From Chloroflexota bacterium (GTDB lineage Bacteria; Chloroflexota; Dehalococcoidia; UBA3495), in NCBI GenBank assembly GCA_022563275.1, contig JADFNR010000074.1, positions 1 to 16,729 of the forward strand: 16,729 nt of DNA, read 5' to 3'. Within the stretch, counting starts at the first letter, position 1, and every line of letters starts with the position of its first letter. Positions 7,031-13,995 of this stretch are shown here, piece by piece. The position numbers and the translations under genes were made by a program. Below the pieces are notes generated by a model that saw only the letters and a list, made by a program, of their open reading frames with translations, was not told the DNA's origin and did no database searches.

Positions 7031-7060
7031 TTGACATCGATTTCAGCAAGCTGCTAGCAT
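7031..7060 (+). promoter_or_regulatory. Sigma-70-like promoter of the HMGS-like/thiolase unit
   Basis: Perfect -35 TTGACA (7031-7036), 18-bp spacer, -10 TAGCAT (7055-7060). Predicted start near 7067 gives a leader of about 60 nt before TTG 7128. Confidence 0.6.
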
Positions 7061-7127
7061 GGCGATAACTGGGTTGGCCCAGCCTAGTGAGACCCCGCTG
7101 GTCCAAGCTCGTATAAGAGGGTGAATC

Positions 7128-8546
7128 TTGGCAGGAATCTCGGCCTTTGGGGCCTACGTCCCCAGATACCGGTTGGGCGCGGAAACCGGCGGTTGGGAAT
7201 CAACCGGCCAACGCTCCGTGGCCAACTTCGACGAAGACAGCGTCAGCATGGCGGTGGCCGCAGGCATCGACTGCCTGAACGGCCGGGACCGGGAGGACAT
7301 CGACGGGCTGCTGTTCGCCACCACCACCCCTCCCTACGCCGAGAAGCAATGTGCGTCGATCATCGCCACCGCATTGGACCTGCGCCGGGACATATTCACC
7401 GCCGATATCACCGATGTGCTCCGGGCCGGGACTACCGCCTTGAAATCAGCATTGGACTCGGTTGCCGCCGGCTCGGCCAAGCAGGTGCTGGTGATCGCCA
7501 GCGACAACCGCCAAGGGGCGCCCAAGGGGGAAACCGAGCGCAACTCCGGAGACGGGGCGGCCGCCTTCATCGTCTCCGGCGCCAAAGAAGAAATCATCGC
7601 GGAGCAGGCCGGCTCCTACACCATAACCGAGAACATGATGGACACCTGGCGCAGCGCCGGCGACCGGTTCGTCCGCTCCTGGGAAGACCGTTTCGCCATC
7701 GAGGAGGGTCTGGAGCGGATAATGGGGGAGGCGGTCTCGGGCTTCATGGAGAAGGAGGGAGTGTCGGTTAAGGACGTGGGCAAGCTGGCCCTCTATTCCC
7801 CGGATGCCCGCCGCCACGGCCAGTTGGCGCGGCACCTGGGTTTTCAACCGGAGCAGGTGCAGGACCCGCTGTTCGGGCGGTTGGGAAACACCGGCGCGGC
7901 CTTCCCTCTGATGCTGCTGGCCAGCGCCCTGGAAAACGGGTCGCCGGACCAATTGCTGCTCACCGTGTCCTACGGCGATGGCAGCGATGTGCTGGGCTTT
8001 CGCACCACATCAAAAATTGGGGAAGGCAGGCCCGGCCTGGGTGTCTCGGGATACCTGGACTCGGGAACCGTGCTGGACAGTTACGAGACCTACGCCAAGT
8101 GGCGCGATGTCTGGCTCACCGACTCCTCGTCGAGACGGCCCCAGGCCCAATCGCCGTCCGTAACCGCGCTGTGGCGGGAGGGCGACCAGAATATAAGGTT
8201 CCACGGCGGCGTCTGCAACCAGTGCGGTTACGTGCAATACCCGCCCCAACAGGTCTGTGTCGAGTGTCAGGCCAGGGACGACTCGACTCCCATCAGACTC
8301 AGCGATCGACTTGGCACGGTGTTCACCTACTCACTGGATTATCTGGCCGGCACAGTGGACTCACCCCTGGCCATCGTGGTGGTGGATTTCGAGCCGGGAG
8401 GCCGGGTGCTCTGCATGATGACCGACCGGGAGACCTCGGAGGTCCAGATCGGACTTCAGGTGGAGATGAGTTTTCGAAAGCTCCGGGTGGTGAACGGGAT
8501 CCACAATTATTACTGGAAAGCGGTCCCCCTACGGCGGGCGGCCTAG
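7128..8546 (+). CDS. HMG-CoA-synthase-like domain fused to zinc ribbon/OB-fold (DUF35)
   Basis: 472 aa; TTG start 7128 behind AAGAGGG (7115-7121). Residues 1-about 310 form a thiolase-fold domain of the HMG-CoA synthase/KAS III type ('GAYVPRYRL', 'FATTTPPY', 'RAGTTAL', 'NSGDGAAAFIVS', 'GNTGAAFPLMLLA'). Residues about 345-472 are a DUF35 module with a zinc ribbon (CxxC at 363/366 and 377/380) and an OB-fold ('GTVFTYSLDY', 'LAIVVVDFEPGGRV'). In archaea HMGS, DUF35 protein and thiolase are separate parts of one complex; here two of the three are fused and the thiolase gene follows by about 150 bp. Oddly, the catalytic Cys position reads Leu98 ('DVLRAGT' where family enzymes have C-[KR]-A-G-T), and the HQP-type His position reads 'YSPD' (Tyr223). 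Asn254 is kept. It may be a scaffold/acyl-CoA-binding partner of the thiolase rather than an HMG-CoA synthase; the pathway is unknown. Confidence 0.88.
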   Translation: MAGISAFGAYVPRYRLGAETGGWESTGQRSVANFDEDSVSMAVAAGIDCLNGRDREDIDGLLFATTTPPYAEKQCASIIATALDLRRDIFTADITDVLRAGTTALKSALDSVAAGSAKQVLVIASDNRQGAPKGETERNSGDGAAAFIVSGAKEEIIAEQAGSYTITENMMDTWRSAGDRFVRSWEDRFAIEEGLERIMGEAVSGFMEKEGVSVKDVGKLALYSPDARRHGQLARHLGFQPEQVQDPLFGRLGNTGAAFPLMLLASALENGSPDQLLLTVSYGDGSDVLGFRTTSKIGEGRPGLGVSGYLDSGTVLDSYETYAKWRDVWLTDSSSRRPQAQSPSVTALWREGDQNIRFHGGVCNQCGYVQYPPQQVCVECQARDDSTPIRLSDRLGTVFTYSLDYLAGTVDSPLAIVVVDFEPGGRVLCMMTDRETSEVQIGLQVEMSFRKLRVVNGIHNYYWKAVPLRRAA

Positions 8547-8576
8547 TCCGTTCCCTACGTGGCGGGCAGACTAGTC

Positions 8577-8624
8577 CCTTCCCCCAGCGCACGGGGGAAG
8601 GTTAGGTCCCCCGAATCATCGGGG
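8577..8624 (+). repeat. Two tandem GC-rich hairpins between the fusion gene and the thiolase
   Basis: First stem CCTTCCCCC (8577-8585)/GGGGGAAGG (8593-8601), 9 bp perfect. Second stem CCCCGA (8609-8614)/TCGGGG (8619-8624), 4-base loop. No T-run follows either. They may be a repeat-family remnant or an attenuating/mRNA-processing structure that uncouples the two genes. Confidence 0.6.
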
Positions 8625-8660
8625 AGACTCTCGATAAAATCGGAGATCGGGCGCCGGCGA

Positions 8661-8666
8661 TATAAT
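8661..8666 (+). promoter_or_regulatory. Possible -10 element before the thiolase gene
   Basis: Perfect TATAAT 33 bases before the ATG at 8699. The -35 position (around 8638-8643, AATCGG) is poor. Lying after the two hairpins, it would let the thiolase be transcribed separately. Confidence 0.4.
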
Positions 8667-8698
8667 AGGTTGCAGGCAATGGCAATTAGGAGAACGTT

Positions 8699-9871
8699 AT
8701 GAGCGGGATCAAGGACCGGGTTGCCATCATCGGAATGGGTTGCAGCAAGTTTGGCGAGCGTTGGGACTCCAGCTCCTCGGACCTGATCGTGGAAGCGGCC
8801 TATGAGGCCTTCGAGGACGCGGGCATCGAGGGAAAGGACGTCCAGGCTGCCTGGCTGGGCACGGTGGCGTCGTTCCGGACCGGCCAGCCCCTGGCCGCGG
8901 CCCTCAAACTGGACTATATCCCCATCACCCGGGTTGAGAACGCCTGCGCCACCGCCACCGACGCCTTCCGGAACGCCTGCTACGCCGTGGCCGCCGGCAT
9001 CTATGACATCGTGCTAACCGTGGGCGTGGAGAAGCTCAAAGACTCGGGTTTCTCCGGTCTGGCCGTGGCCGAACCGGCCGGGTCCGACGTTAATCCGCCG
9101 GTGCCGCCGCCCTCCCAGTTCGCCCTGGCAGCCACCCGCTATTTCCATCAATACGATATCCCCTACGACGAGGGGAAGATGACCCTGGCCCAGATAGCGT
9201 CCAAGAACCACCACAACGGGACCATGAGTCCCAAGGCCCACTTCCAGAAGGAGGTCAGCCCGGAACAGGTGGTCAACGCGCCCATGGTGGCCTGGCCCCT
9301 GGGGCTTTTCGACTGCTGCGGCGTCTCCGACGGCGCGGCGGCGGCCATCATCACCACGCCTGAGATAGCCAAGACCTTCCGGGACGATTACATCTTAGTC
9401 AAAGGGATCGGTCTCTCGGTGGGCGCATTTGGAGTCCTCCGCAACGACTGGGATTTCACCCACTTCCCCGAGTCGGTGCGCGCCAGCCAGGCCGCCTACC
9501 AGGAAGCCGGCATCTCCGACCCCCGCCAGGAGATCGACCTGGCCATGGTCCACGATTGCTTCACCATCACCGAGCTGATCATCTACGAAGACCTGGGTTT
9601 CAGTCCCCGGGGCCGCGCCAGCGAAGACGTGGCGGCGGGAACCTTCAGTCTGGAAGGCGAGTTGCCGGTGAACACCGACGGCGGGCTGAAGTGCTTCGGC
9701 CACCCCATCGGGGCCAGCGGCATACGCATGATCTACGAGGTCTACAAACAACTCCAGGGCAAGGCCGGAGAACGTCAGCTAAAGGACCCCACTTTAGGGC
9801 TGACCCACAACCTGGGAGGCCGCCCCGGCTCCTTCACCTGCTCGGTCGCGCTCTTCGGCACGAGGGACTAA
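8699..9871 (+). CDS. Thiolase, SCP-x / archaeal acetyl-CoA acetyltransferase type
   Basis: 390 aa; ATG start with AGGAG (8688-8692) 6 bases upstream. Condensing-enzyme fold: 'VAIIGMGCSKFGERWD' start, nucleophile Cys83 in 'VENACATATDAFRNA', His285 in the 'HDCF' motif, and 'GLKCFGHPIGASG' with His335. All catalytic residues of SCP-x-like thiolases are present, unlike in its upstream partner. It should catalyse thiolytic cleavage or condensation of acyl-CoAs. Pairing with a DUF35-containing protein is typical: in that subgroup the OB-fold partner covers the active site and binds CoA. The context suggests a two-protein complex with the product of 7128-8546, working on a beta-oxidation-like or side-chain-cleavage substrate that cannot be named. 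It ends before a 450-bp gene-free stretch; no clear terminator. Confidence 0.93.
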   Translation: MSGIKDRVAIIGMGCSKFGERWDSSSSDLIVEAAYEAFEDAGIEGKDVQAAWLGTVASFRTGQPLAAALKLDYIPITRVENACATATDAFRNACYAVAAGIYDIVLTVGVEKLKDSGFSGLAVAEPAGSDVNPPVPPPSQFALAATRYFHQYDIPYDEGKMTLAQIASKNHHNGTMSPKAHFQKEVSPEQVVNAPMVAWPLGLFDCCGVSDGAAAAIITTPEIAKTFRDDYILVKGIGLSVGAFGVLRNDWDFTHFPESVRASQAAYQEAGISDPRQEIDLAMVHDCFTITELIIYEDLGFSPRGRASEDVAAGTFSLEGELPVNTDGGLKCFGHPIGASGIRMIYEVYKQLQGKAGERQLKDPTLGLTHNLGGRPGSFTCSVALFGTRD

Positions 9872-10000
9872 CCGGCGCGGCGCAACCGGGTTTCCACCTT
9901 CGGCTCGAGGCTTTAGCAGGCGTTGTTTGCTGCCATGATAGCGAGAGGCAACCGGCGTTTTTCAGCGACTGACATTGCGCGTGACTTCCACCTCATACCT

Positions 10001-10100
10001 TGTCATTCTGAGGCGTGAGCCGAAGAATCCCGTTGCTACTCCGCTACGCATCTGCAAGCGCAACGGGGCCCTTCGTTCCTCGGGGTGCCAAAGTCGTGTG
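10001..10100. repeat. TCATTCTGAG-type intergenic repeat
   Basis: Begins TGTCATTCTGAG (10001-10012) followed by a GAAGAATC segment, a combination repeated in related form at 12531-12564. Contains inverted CCCGTTGC (10029-10036) and GCAACGGG (10060-10067). The right boundary is unclear. It sits in the gene-free 9872-10321 stretch, whose other content is the min promoter and leader; 9872-10000 shows nothing recognisable. Confidence 0.6.
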
Positions 10101-10182
10101 GATCCTCCAGGGTGCGCATTCCAAGAAATCGCGGGTGTTTGCCTCACATCACAGGTCCGTGTTTGAGGGGGTACGCTCAGTA

Positions 10183-10212
10183 TTGGACATAACCTTAAAT
10201 TTTGTTTAAAAT
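10183..10212 (+). promoter_or_regulatory. Promoter of the minCDE operon
   Basis: TTGGAC (10183-10188), 18-bp spacer, TAAAAT (10207-10212), in a conspicuous AT-rich patch inside GC-rich sequence. Predicted start near 10219 gives a leader of about 100 nt. Confidence 0.55.
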
Positions 10213-10231
10213 CTGACCAATAAACCGTTGT

Positions 10232-10300
10232 GCCGGAGCCTCTCCGGCTGAAATAATCGTGATGACATAAGGTGGGAGTGGAAGTGGGCGGAATGTCATC
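10232..10300 (+). promoter_or_regulatory. Structured leader of minC: hairpin plus 8-bp inverted repeat
   Basis: GCCGGAG-CCT-CTCCGGC (10232-10248) is a perfect 7-bp hairpin. GATGACAT (10261-10268) and ATGTCATC (10293-10300) are perfect inverted half-sites 24 bases apart. Either may be an operator or an mRNA fold; a ribosome-binding-like GGTGGGAG lies inside the second loop. Confidence 0.45.
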
Positions 10301-10349
10301 TGAGAATCACCGGTTCACCACATGGTCCGTCATGGGGGTCCCTTGCTGA
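10278..10349 (+). other. Possible 23-codon leader ORF overlapping the minC start
   Basis: GTG at 10278 (or ATG at 10293) opens a frame ending at TGA 10347-10349. It crosses both candidate minC starts (ATG 10322, TTG 10343) in another frame, so it could couple minC translation. There is no evidence that the peptide itself matters, and it may be chance. Confidence 0.2.
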
Positions 10350-11197
10350 AGTCCGGCATAGTGCAGGTTGTGGCAAGAGGCACCGGCGTGGCGTTTGTTC
10401 TTGACGAAAACGCGCCCTTTGACGTCGTGACGGCTGAACTGCGCGATTACCTTAAAAAGCAGAGCGGCATGTGGTCCAAGGGCGAAATCACGATCAATGT
10501 CGGACAACGGATACTGGCCCGTGATGAGCTGGCCCAGGTTAAGTCGATCATCGAGACCAACTCGGGATTAAAGGTGACCCGATTCTGGTGCTCACCCGAG
10601 TCCCTGGAGAGCGGCGACCTTCAGTTTGAGATCAAACCTCCGCCCTCCGCGGAGTCCGCCAAGACGGCGGCCCATAACGAGATCGTGCTGCCTGAACAGG
10701 CGCCTGCGCCATCTATCGAATCCGCAACCTCTGGCGAATCGGCTTCAGCCATAGAATCGATCATCGAGAGCCTCAAGAGCCGCCACAACAAGAATGGGGC
10801 TCGCAACCGGAACATCACCGAGGCCCTTTTCATCAAGTCCACCTTCCGTTCGGGCCAGTCCCTGGAACACCACGGGGATGTGGTGGTCCTGGCGGACGTG
10901 AACCCCGGCGCTGAGATCAGGGCTGACGGCGACGTGGTGGTGTTGGGCTCCCTCAAGGGATGGGTCCACGCCGGGGCCTCCGGGGACAACAAGGCCGTGA
11001 TCATCGCCCTGGAACTCCCGTCGGCCCGGTTCCAGATCGGAAAGTATCAGGGCATCGCGCCAACTACAGCGCGGCGCCAGCCCAAATCGTCTGCCTCCGG
11101 CCCTAAGATCGCCTACGTGCGGAGCCGTTCGATCCACGTAGCCCCATTCGCGGGCCGGTTCGCGAGATACAACAAAGGAGTACCTTATGACGGGTAG
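10322..11197 (+). CDS. minC: Septum-site determining protein MinC
   Basis: 291 aa from ATG 10322, the first start after an in-frame stop; it has no clear ribosome-binding site. TTG 10343, with GGGGG just upstream, is an alternative that removes 7 residues. The N-domain (about 10-105) is the FtsZ-antagonising part; a low-complexity Ala/Ser/Glu linker spans about 106-165. The C-domain beta-helix (168-245) carries the MinC signature 'FRSGQSLEHHGDVVVLADVNPGAEIRADGDVVVLGSLKGWVHAGA', given here as positions 175-219. This part dimerises and binds MinD. The tail beyond residue 245 is somewhat long and basic. It blocks FtsZ polymerisation at the cell poles when recruited by MinD-ATP to the membrane. 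Its last 11 bases overlap minD, so translation is coupled. Confidence 0.94.
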   Translation: MVRHGGPLLKSGIVQVVARGTGVAFVLDENAPFDVVTAELRDYLKKQSGMWSKGEITINVGQRILARDELAQVKSIIETNSGLKVTRFWCSPESLESGDLQFEIKPPPSAESAKTAAHNEIVLPEQAPAPSIESATSGESASAIESIIESLKSRHNKNGARNRNITEALFIKSTFRSGQSLEHHGDVVVLADVNPGAEIRADGDVVVLGSLKGWVHAGASGDNKAVIIALELPSARFQIGKYQGIAPTTARRQPKSSASGPKIAYVRSRSIHVAPFAGRFARYNKGVPYDG

Positions 11198-12005
11198 GAC
11201 CATCGTATTAACTTCGGGCAAGGGCGGAGTGGGCAAGACCACCGCCACCGCCAACATCGGCACCGGCCTGGCCATGCGCGGCCACAGGGTGGTGGTGGTC
11301 GACACCGACATCGGCCTCCGCAACCTGGACGTCATCATGGGTCTGGAGAACCGCATCGTCTATGACCTGGTTAACGTCATCGAAGGCACCTGCAAACTGA
11401 GCCAGGCCATGATCAGCGACAAACACGATTACGAGCTATACCTGATCCCCGCGGCCCAGACCAGGGACAAGAACAGCATCACACCGGAACAGCTTCGGGA
11501 GATGTGCGCCGAACTTGAGAAAGAGTTCGATTATGTGCTCATCGATTGCCCGGCGGGTATCGAGCAGGGCTTCAAGAACGCCACCGCCGCGGCCCAAGAA
11601 GCGATCATCGTGACTACTCCGGAGGTCGCGGCGATCCGGGACGCCGACCGGGTCATCGGCCTGCTGGAGTCTTCGGGGTTGCACCGGCCAAAGCTCATCA
11701 TCAACCGCATAGACCCGGATATGGTCAAGCGCGGGGACATGATGGACCAGAAAGACGTGGAAAGCCTGCTGGCGGTGGAGATCATCGGCCTGGTGCCCGC
11801 CGACGAACACACCATCGTGGCGGCTAACCGGGGAATCCCGGTGGTCCATAATCCCAAGTCTCCCGCCGGTGGGGCGTTCCTTAGGATCGCGTCCAGGGTG
11901 GACGGAGAGGATGTCCCTCTGATGGACCTGGTACCCAAGACCGGCCTGTTCTCGCGGTTCAAAGGGATGGTCGGCATGAGCGGGAGGGCCTACTCTCATG
12001 CGTGA
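11187..12005 (+). CDS. minD: Septum-site determining ATPase MinD
   Basis: 272 aa; ATG 11187 preceded by AAAGGAG (11174-11180). ParA/MinD P-loop ATPase: deviant Walker A 'KGGVGKTT' (12-19) with its signature lysine, 'VVVDTDIGLRNLD' switch I, 'DYVLIDCPAGIE' Walker B, and 'LIINRIDPDMVKRGDMM'. The C-terminal amphipathic helix ('LFSRFKGMVGM', about 257-267) is the membrane-targeting sequence. ATP-bound dimers sit on the inner membrane and carry MinC; MinE triggers hydrolysis and release. Overlaps minC by 11 bases upstream and minE by 8 bases downstream, an unusually tight arrangement that fixes protein ratios. Confidence 0.97.
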   Translation: MTGRTIVLTSGKGGVGKTTATANIGTGLAMRGHRVVVVDTDIGLRNLDVIMGLENRIVYDLVNVIEGTCKLSQAMISDKHDYELYLIPAAQTRDKNSITPEQLREMCAELEKEFDYVLIDCPAGIEQGFKNATAAAQEAIIVTTPEVAAIRDADRVIGLLESSGLHRPKLIINRIDPDMVKRGDMMDQKDVESLLAVEIIGLVPADEHTIVAANRGIPVVHNPKSPAGGAFLRIASRVDGEDVPLMDLVPKTGLFSRFKGMVGMSGRAYSHA

Positions 12006-12303
12006 ACTACTGCGTTGGCTCTTCAATCTGAGCGGCAAGGAATTGGACCAGGCCACGGAGATGTTCTCCAAGGACACGGCTAAACAGCGGCTGAAGCTGG
12101 TGTTGATCCAGGACCGCTTGGAATTGGCCCCTGAGAAGTTGGAGGAGATGAAGAAGGAGATCTGGGATGTGGTCTCCAAGTACATGGTGGTGGACGACGA
12201 GTTCATGGAATTTGAAGTCCGGCGCGTCGATGACCTGACAGTTCTAGTCTCCAACATCGAGGTCAAAGACCTCAGCGACCTGACGCCGGCGCCCACGGCG
12301 TAG
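11998..12303 (+). CDS. minE: Cell division topological specificity factor MinE
   Basis: 101 aa; ATG 11998 lies inside the last codons of minD. The N-terminal 30 residues contain the membrane-binding and MinD-activating helix ('LLRWLFNLSG', then 'TAKQRLKLVLIQDR'). Residues about 33-90 form the dimeric topological-specificity domain ('LAPEKLEEMKKEIWDVVSKYMVVDDE'). It stimulates MinD ATPase and drives pole-to-pole or ring dynamics so that MinC activity is lowest at mid-cell. Having minE as well as minC/minD indicates a rod-like cell with an oscillator-type Min system rather than DivIVA anchoring. Last gene of the operon, followed by a terminator. Confidence 0.95.
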   Translation: MRELLRWLFNLSGKELDQATEMFSKDTAKQRLKLVLIQDRLELAPEKLEEMKKEIWDVVSKYMVVDDEFMEFEVRRVDDLTVLVSNIEVKDLSDLTPAPTA

Positions 12304-12332
12304 GTTTCGAAACTACCAAAGCAAGTTACGAG

Positions 12333-12366
12333 GGGCGTCCCGATAAATCGGGATGCCCTTTTATTT
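12333..12366 (+). terminator. Intrinsic terminator after minE
   Basis: Stem GGGCGTCCCGAT (12333-12344)/ATCGGGATGCCC (12347-12358) with one G-T pair, followed by TTTTATTT (12359-12366). It closes the minCDE operon. Confidence 0.9.
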
Positions 12367-12459
12367 GTCCACGATGATTATCCGAACCAAGATGACGATT
12401 GGTACAGACAGGCCGGCCCAAAAGAACCTAGGCGGACACAAGAGTGAATCAAGAATGTC

Positions 12460-12485
12460 AGGGCGGGTTGGAAACCCACGCCTAC
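12460..12485. repeat. GGGCGGGTT-type small hairpin repeat
   Basis: GGGCGGGTT (12461-12469), a GGA loop, then AACCCACGCC, which pairs imperfectly. It resembles short hairpin repeats common in environmental genomes (recalled, not checked). It lies in the 12304-12772 gap with the MITE-like element. Confidence 0.45.
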
Positions 12486-12521
12486 ACCGGCGCCGCTCTC
12501 CCGTCATTAGGGTTTGACTGC

Positions 12522-12675
12522 CCCCATTCTGTCGTTCTGAGTCCTCCGACAGGAGGGGGAAGAATCCCATTGCTTCCCCGCGATGCCGTTATTGTCCTGC
12601 GGAACCGGCGGTTTGCCGCTCCTCAGCAAAGAGATTCCTCTCCCGACTCCGGTCGGGATCGGAATGACAATGGGG
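12522..12675. repeat. MITE-like palindromic element, about 154 bp
   Basis: The left end (from about 12522, through GTCGTTCTGAG) and the right end (TCGGAATGACAATGGGG, 12659-12675) are imperfect inverted repeats. Internal hairpins are CCTCC-GACA-GGAGG (about 12544-12557) and CCCGAC-TCCG-GTCGGG (12642-12657). It encodes nothing plausible and shares the TTCTGAG...GAAGAATC signature with the repeat at 10001. Probably a non-autonomous mobile or REP-like element; no target-site duplication established. Confidence 0.65.
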
Positions 12676-12708
12676 AGAAATGCCGTTGAGCTTTTCATCT
12701 CCTCTTCA

Positions 12709-12737
12709 TTGACCGGCGCTGTACCCGCGCCTATGAT
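12709..12737 (+). promoter_or_regulatory. Sigma-70 promoter of the oxidase-amidohydrolase operon
   Basis: TTGACC (12709-12714), exactly 17 bp, TATGAT (12732-12737). The -10 overlaps the TTG at 12737, which rules that codon out as start and supports TTG 12773. Confidence 0.7.
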
Positions 12738-12772
12738 TGGCTAACTTCCTAATAAAGAGGTGTCAGAACCCC

Positions 12773-13975
12773 TTGGCCAACTCGAATGAGTCCGATGTCC
12801 TGATCATAGGTGGCGGCATCTGTGGCGCCGCCACCGCGTTTCACCTGGCGCAACTGGGCGAACGGGTCACACTGTTGGAGCGGGGGGAGATCGCCGGGGA
12901 AGCTTCGGGGGTCAACGCCGGAGGTCTGGGGGGCTTGGGCTGGGGGCACAACCCCGATCTAGAGTCACACCTGACCGCGGGTAGCTTCGAGATTTTCAAG
13001 ACCCTCCAACTGGACATGGGCTATGACATCGAGTTCCATGCTTCCGGCGGCTTACAGGCGGTACACACAGACCAGCAGTGGGACTGGGTCCGTGACCGGG
13101 TGCTTCGGCTCCGGTCGGAGGGCTACCACGCCGAGCTGCTGACAGCCAGGGAAGTGCGCGCCATCGAACCCGAAACGTCGGAGTCGCTGGCCGGGTTCAT
13201 GTTCATGGTCAACCGGGGCCGTGCCCACCCAACCAAGGCCACGGAGGCCTTCAGTGAAGCCGCCGCCGCTCTGGGTGCCGGCATCAAGACCGGGCACGAT
13301 GTCCAAGCCATGACCCAGCAACAGGACGGCTCATGGCGGGTCCGGTCCGGCCGGGGAGAATTCCAGGCCAATACCCTGGTCTTGGCGGTGGGCGCCTGGT
13401 CCAAACCGGTGGGCGATCTGCTGGGCATACAGATTCCCATCGTCCCCATCAGAGGCCAGATGTGGGCCACGGAACCGGCGCCGCCCAGCATCTTCCATGT
13501 GATCGGCTCCGTGGAATCCCATTTTGATTGGAGCCAACAGTCTACCGGCGACGGCTTTCCCCCGGAACTCACCCATCATGGTGAAAAACGGATAACCCGC
13601 CACCTCTACGGAGGCCAGACCAGGAACGGCGAGATCATCTTCGGCGGCGACCGTCAAATGGTGGGGTATGATTACACCCCCGACGCAGAGGGCATCGAAG
13701 TGAACCGGGGCCAGGCGGCCGAGGTGATTCCCTTGGTGGGCAGATTGTCCGTGAGCCGCACCTGGGCCGGAATCATGCCCTTCTCCAAGGACGGGAAGCC
13801 CATGATCGGCAAGGTTCCCGGATTCGAGAACCTGTTCGTCCTGACCGGCCTGGCGTCTTCCGGGTTCGGACGCGGCCCCATGGCCGGCAAGTTGCTGGCC
13901 GATTACATCCACACCGGGCATCCGGCTCCCGTGCTGGCCGAGGCCGACCCCGCCCGGTGCATAACGTTTAACTGA
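12773..13975 (+). CDS. FAD-dependent oxidoreductase, DAO (DadA/sarcosine oxidase-like) family
   Basis: 400 aa from TTG 12773, which gives 'MANSNESDVLIIGGG'. AAAGAGG (12754-12760) lies 12 bases upstream, and the upstream TTG 12737 falls in the promoter. The dinucleotide-binding motif GGGICG is at about residues 13-18 with the ribose-binding Glu in 'LLERG'. The second FAD contact is 'TLVLAVGAWS'; the C-terminal 'GLASSGFGRGPMAGKLLADYI' is the family's FAD-pyrophosphate segment. No signal peptide. It should oxidise an amine or amino-acid-like C-N bond (compare D-amino-acid dehydrogenase, sarcosine oxidase, glycine oxidase), passing electrons to O2 or a carrier; the substrate is unknown. Stops 20 bp before the amidohydrolase start, so one transcript is likely. 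Confidence 0.93.
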   Translation: MANSNESDVLIIGGGICGAATAFHLAQLGERVTLLERGEIAGEASGVNAGGLGGLGWGHNPDLESHLTAGSFEIFKTLQLDMGYDIEFHASGGLQAVHTDQQWDWVRDRVLRLRSEGYHAELLTAREVRAIEPETSESLAGFMFMVNRGRAHPTKATEAFSEAAAALGAGIKTGHDVQAMTQQQDGSWRVRSGRGEFQANTLVLAVGAWSKPVGDLLGIQIPIVPIRGQMWATEPAPPSIFHVIGSVESHFDWSQQSTGDGFPPELTHHGEKRITRHLYGGQTRNGEIIFGGDRQMVGYDYTPDAEGIEVNRGQAAEVIPLVGRLSVSRTWAGIMPFSKDGKPMIGKVPGFENLFVLTGLASSGFGRGPMAGKLLADYIHTGHPAPVLAEADPARCITFN

Positions 13976-13995
13976 CCTGCCAGGAAGTGATTCCA

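Noticed and set aside
9962..10209. 60-64-aa frames in all directions before minC
   Set aside because: They overlie the TCATTCTGAG repeat and the min promoter.
12444..12698. 81-aa plus and 63-aa minus frames
   Set aside because: They run through the MITE-like repeat and its hairpins; no ribosome-binding site or protein-like pattern.
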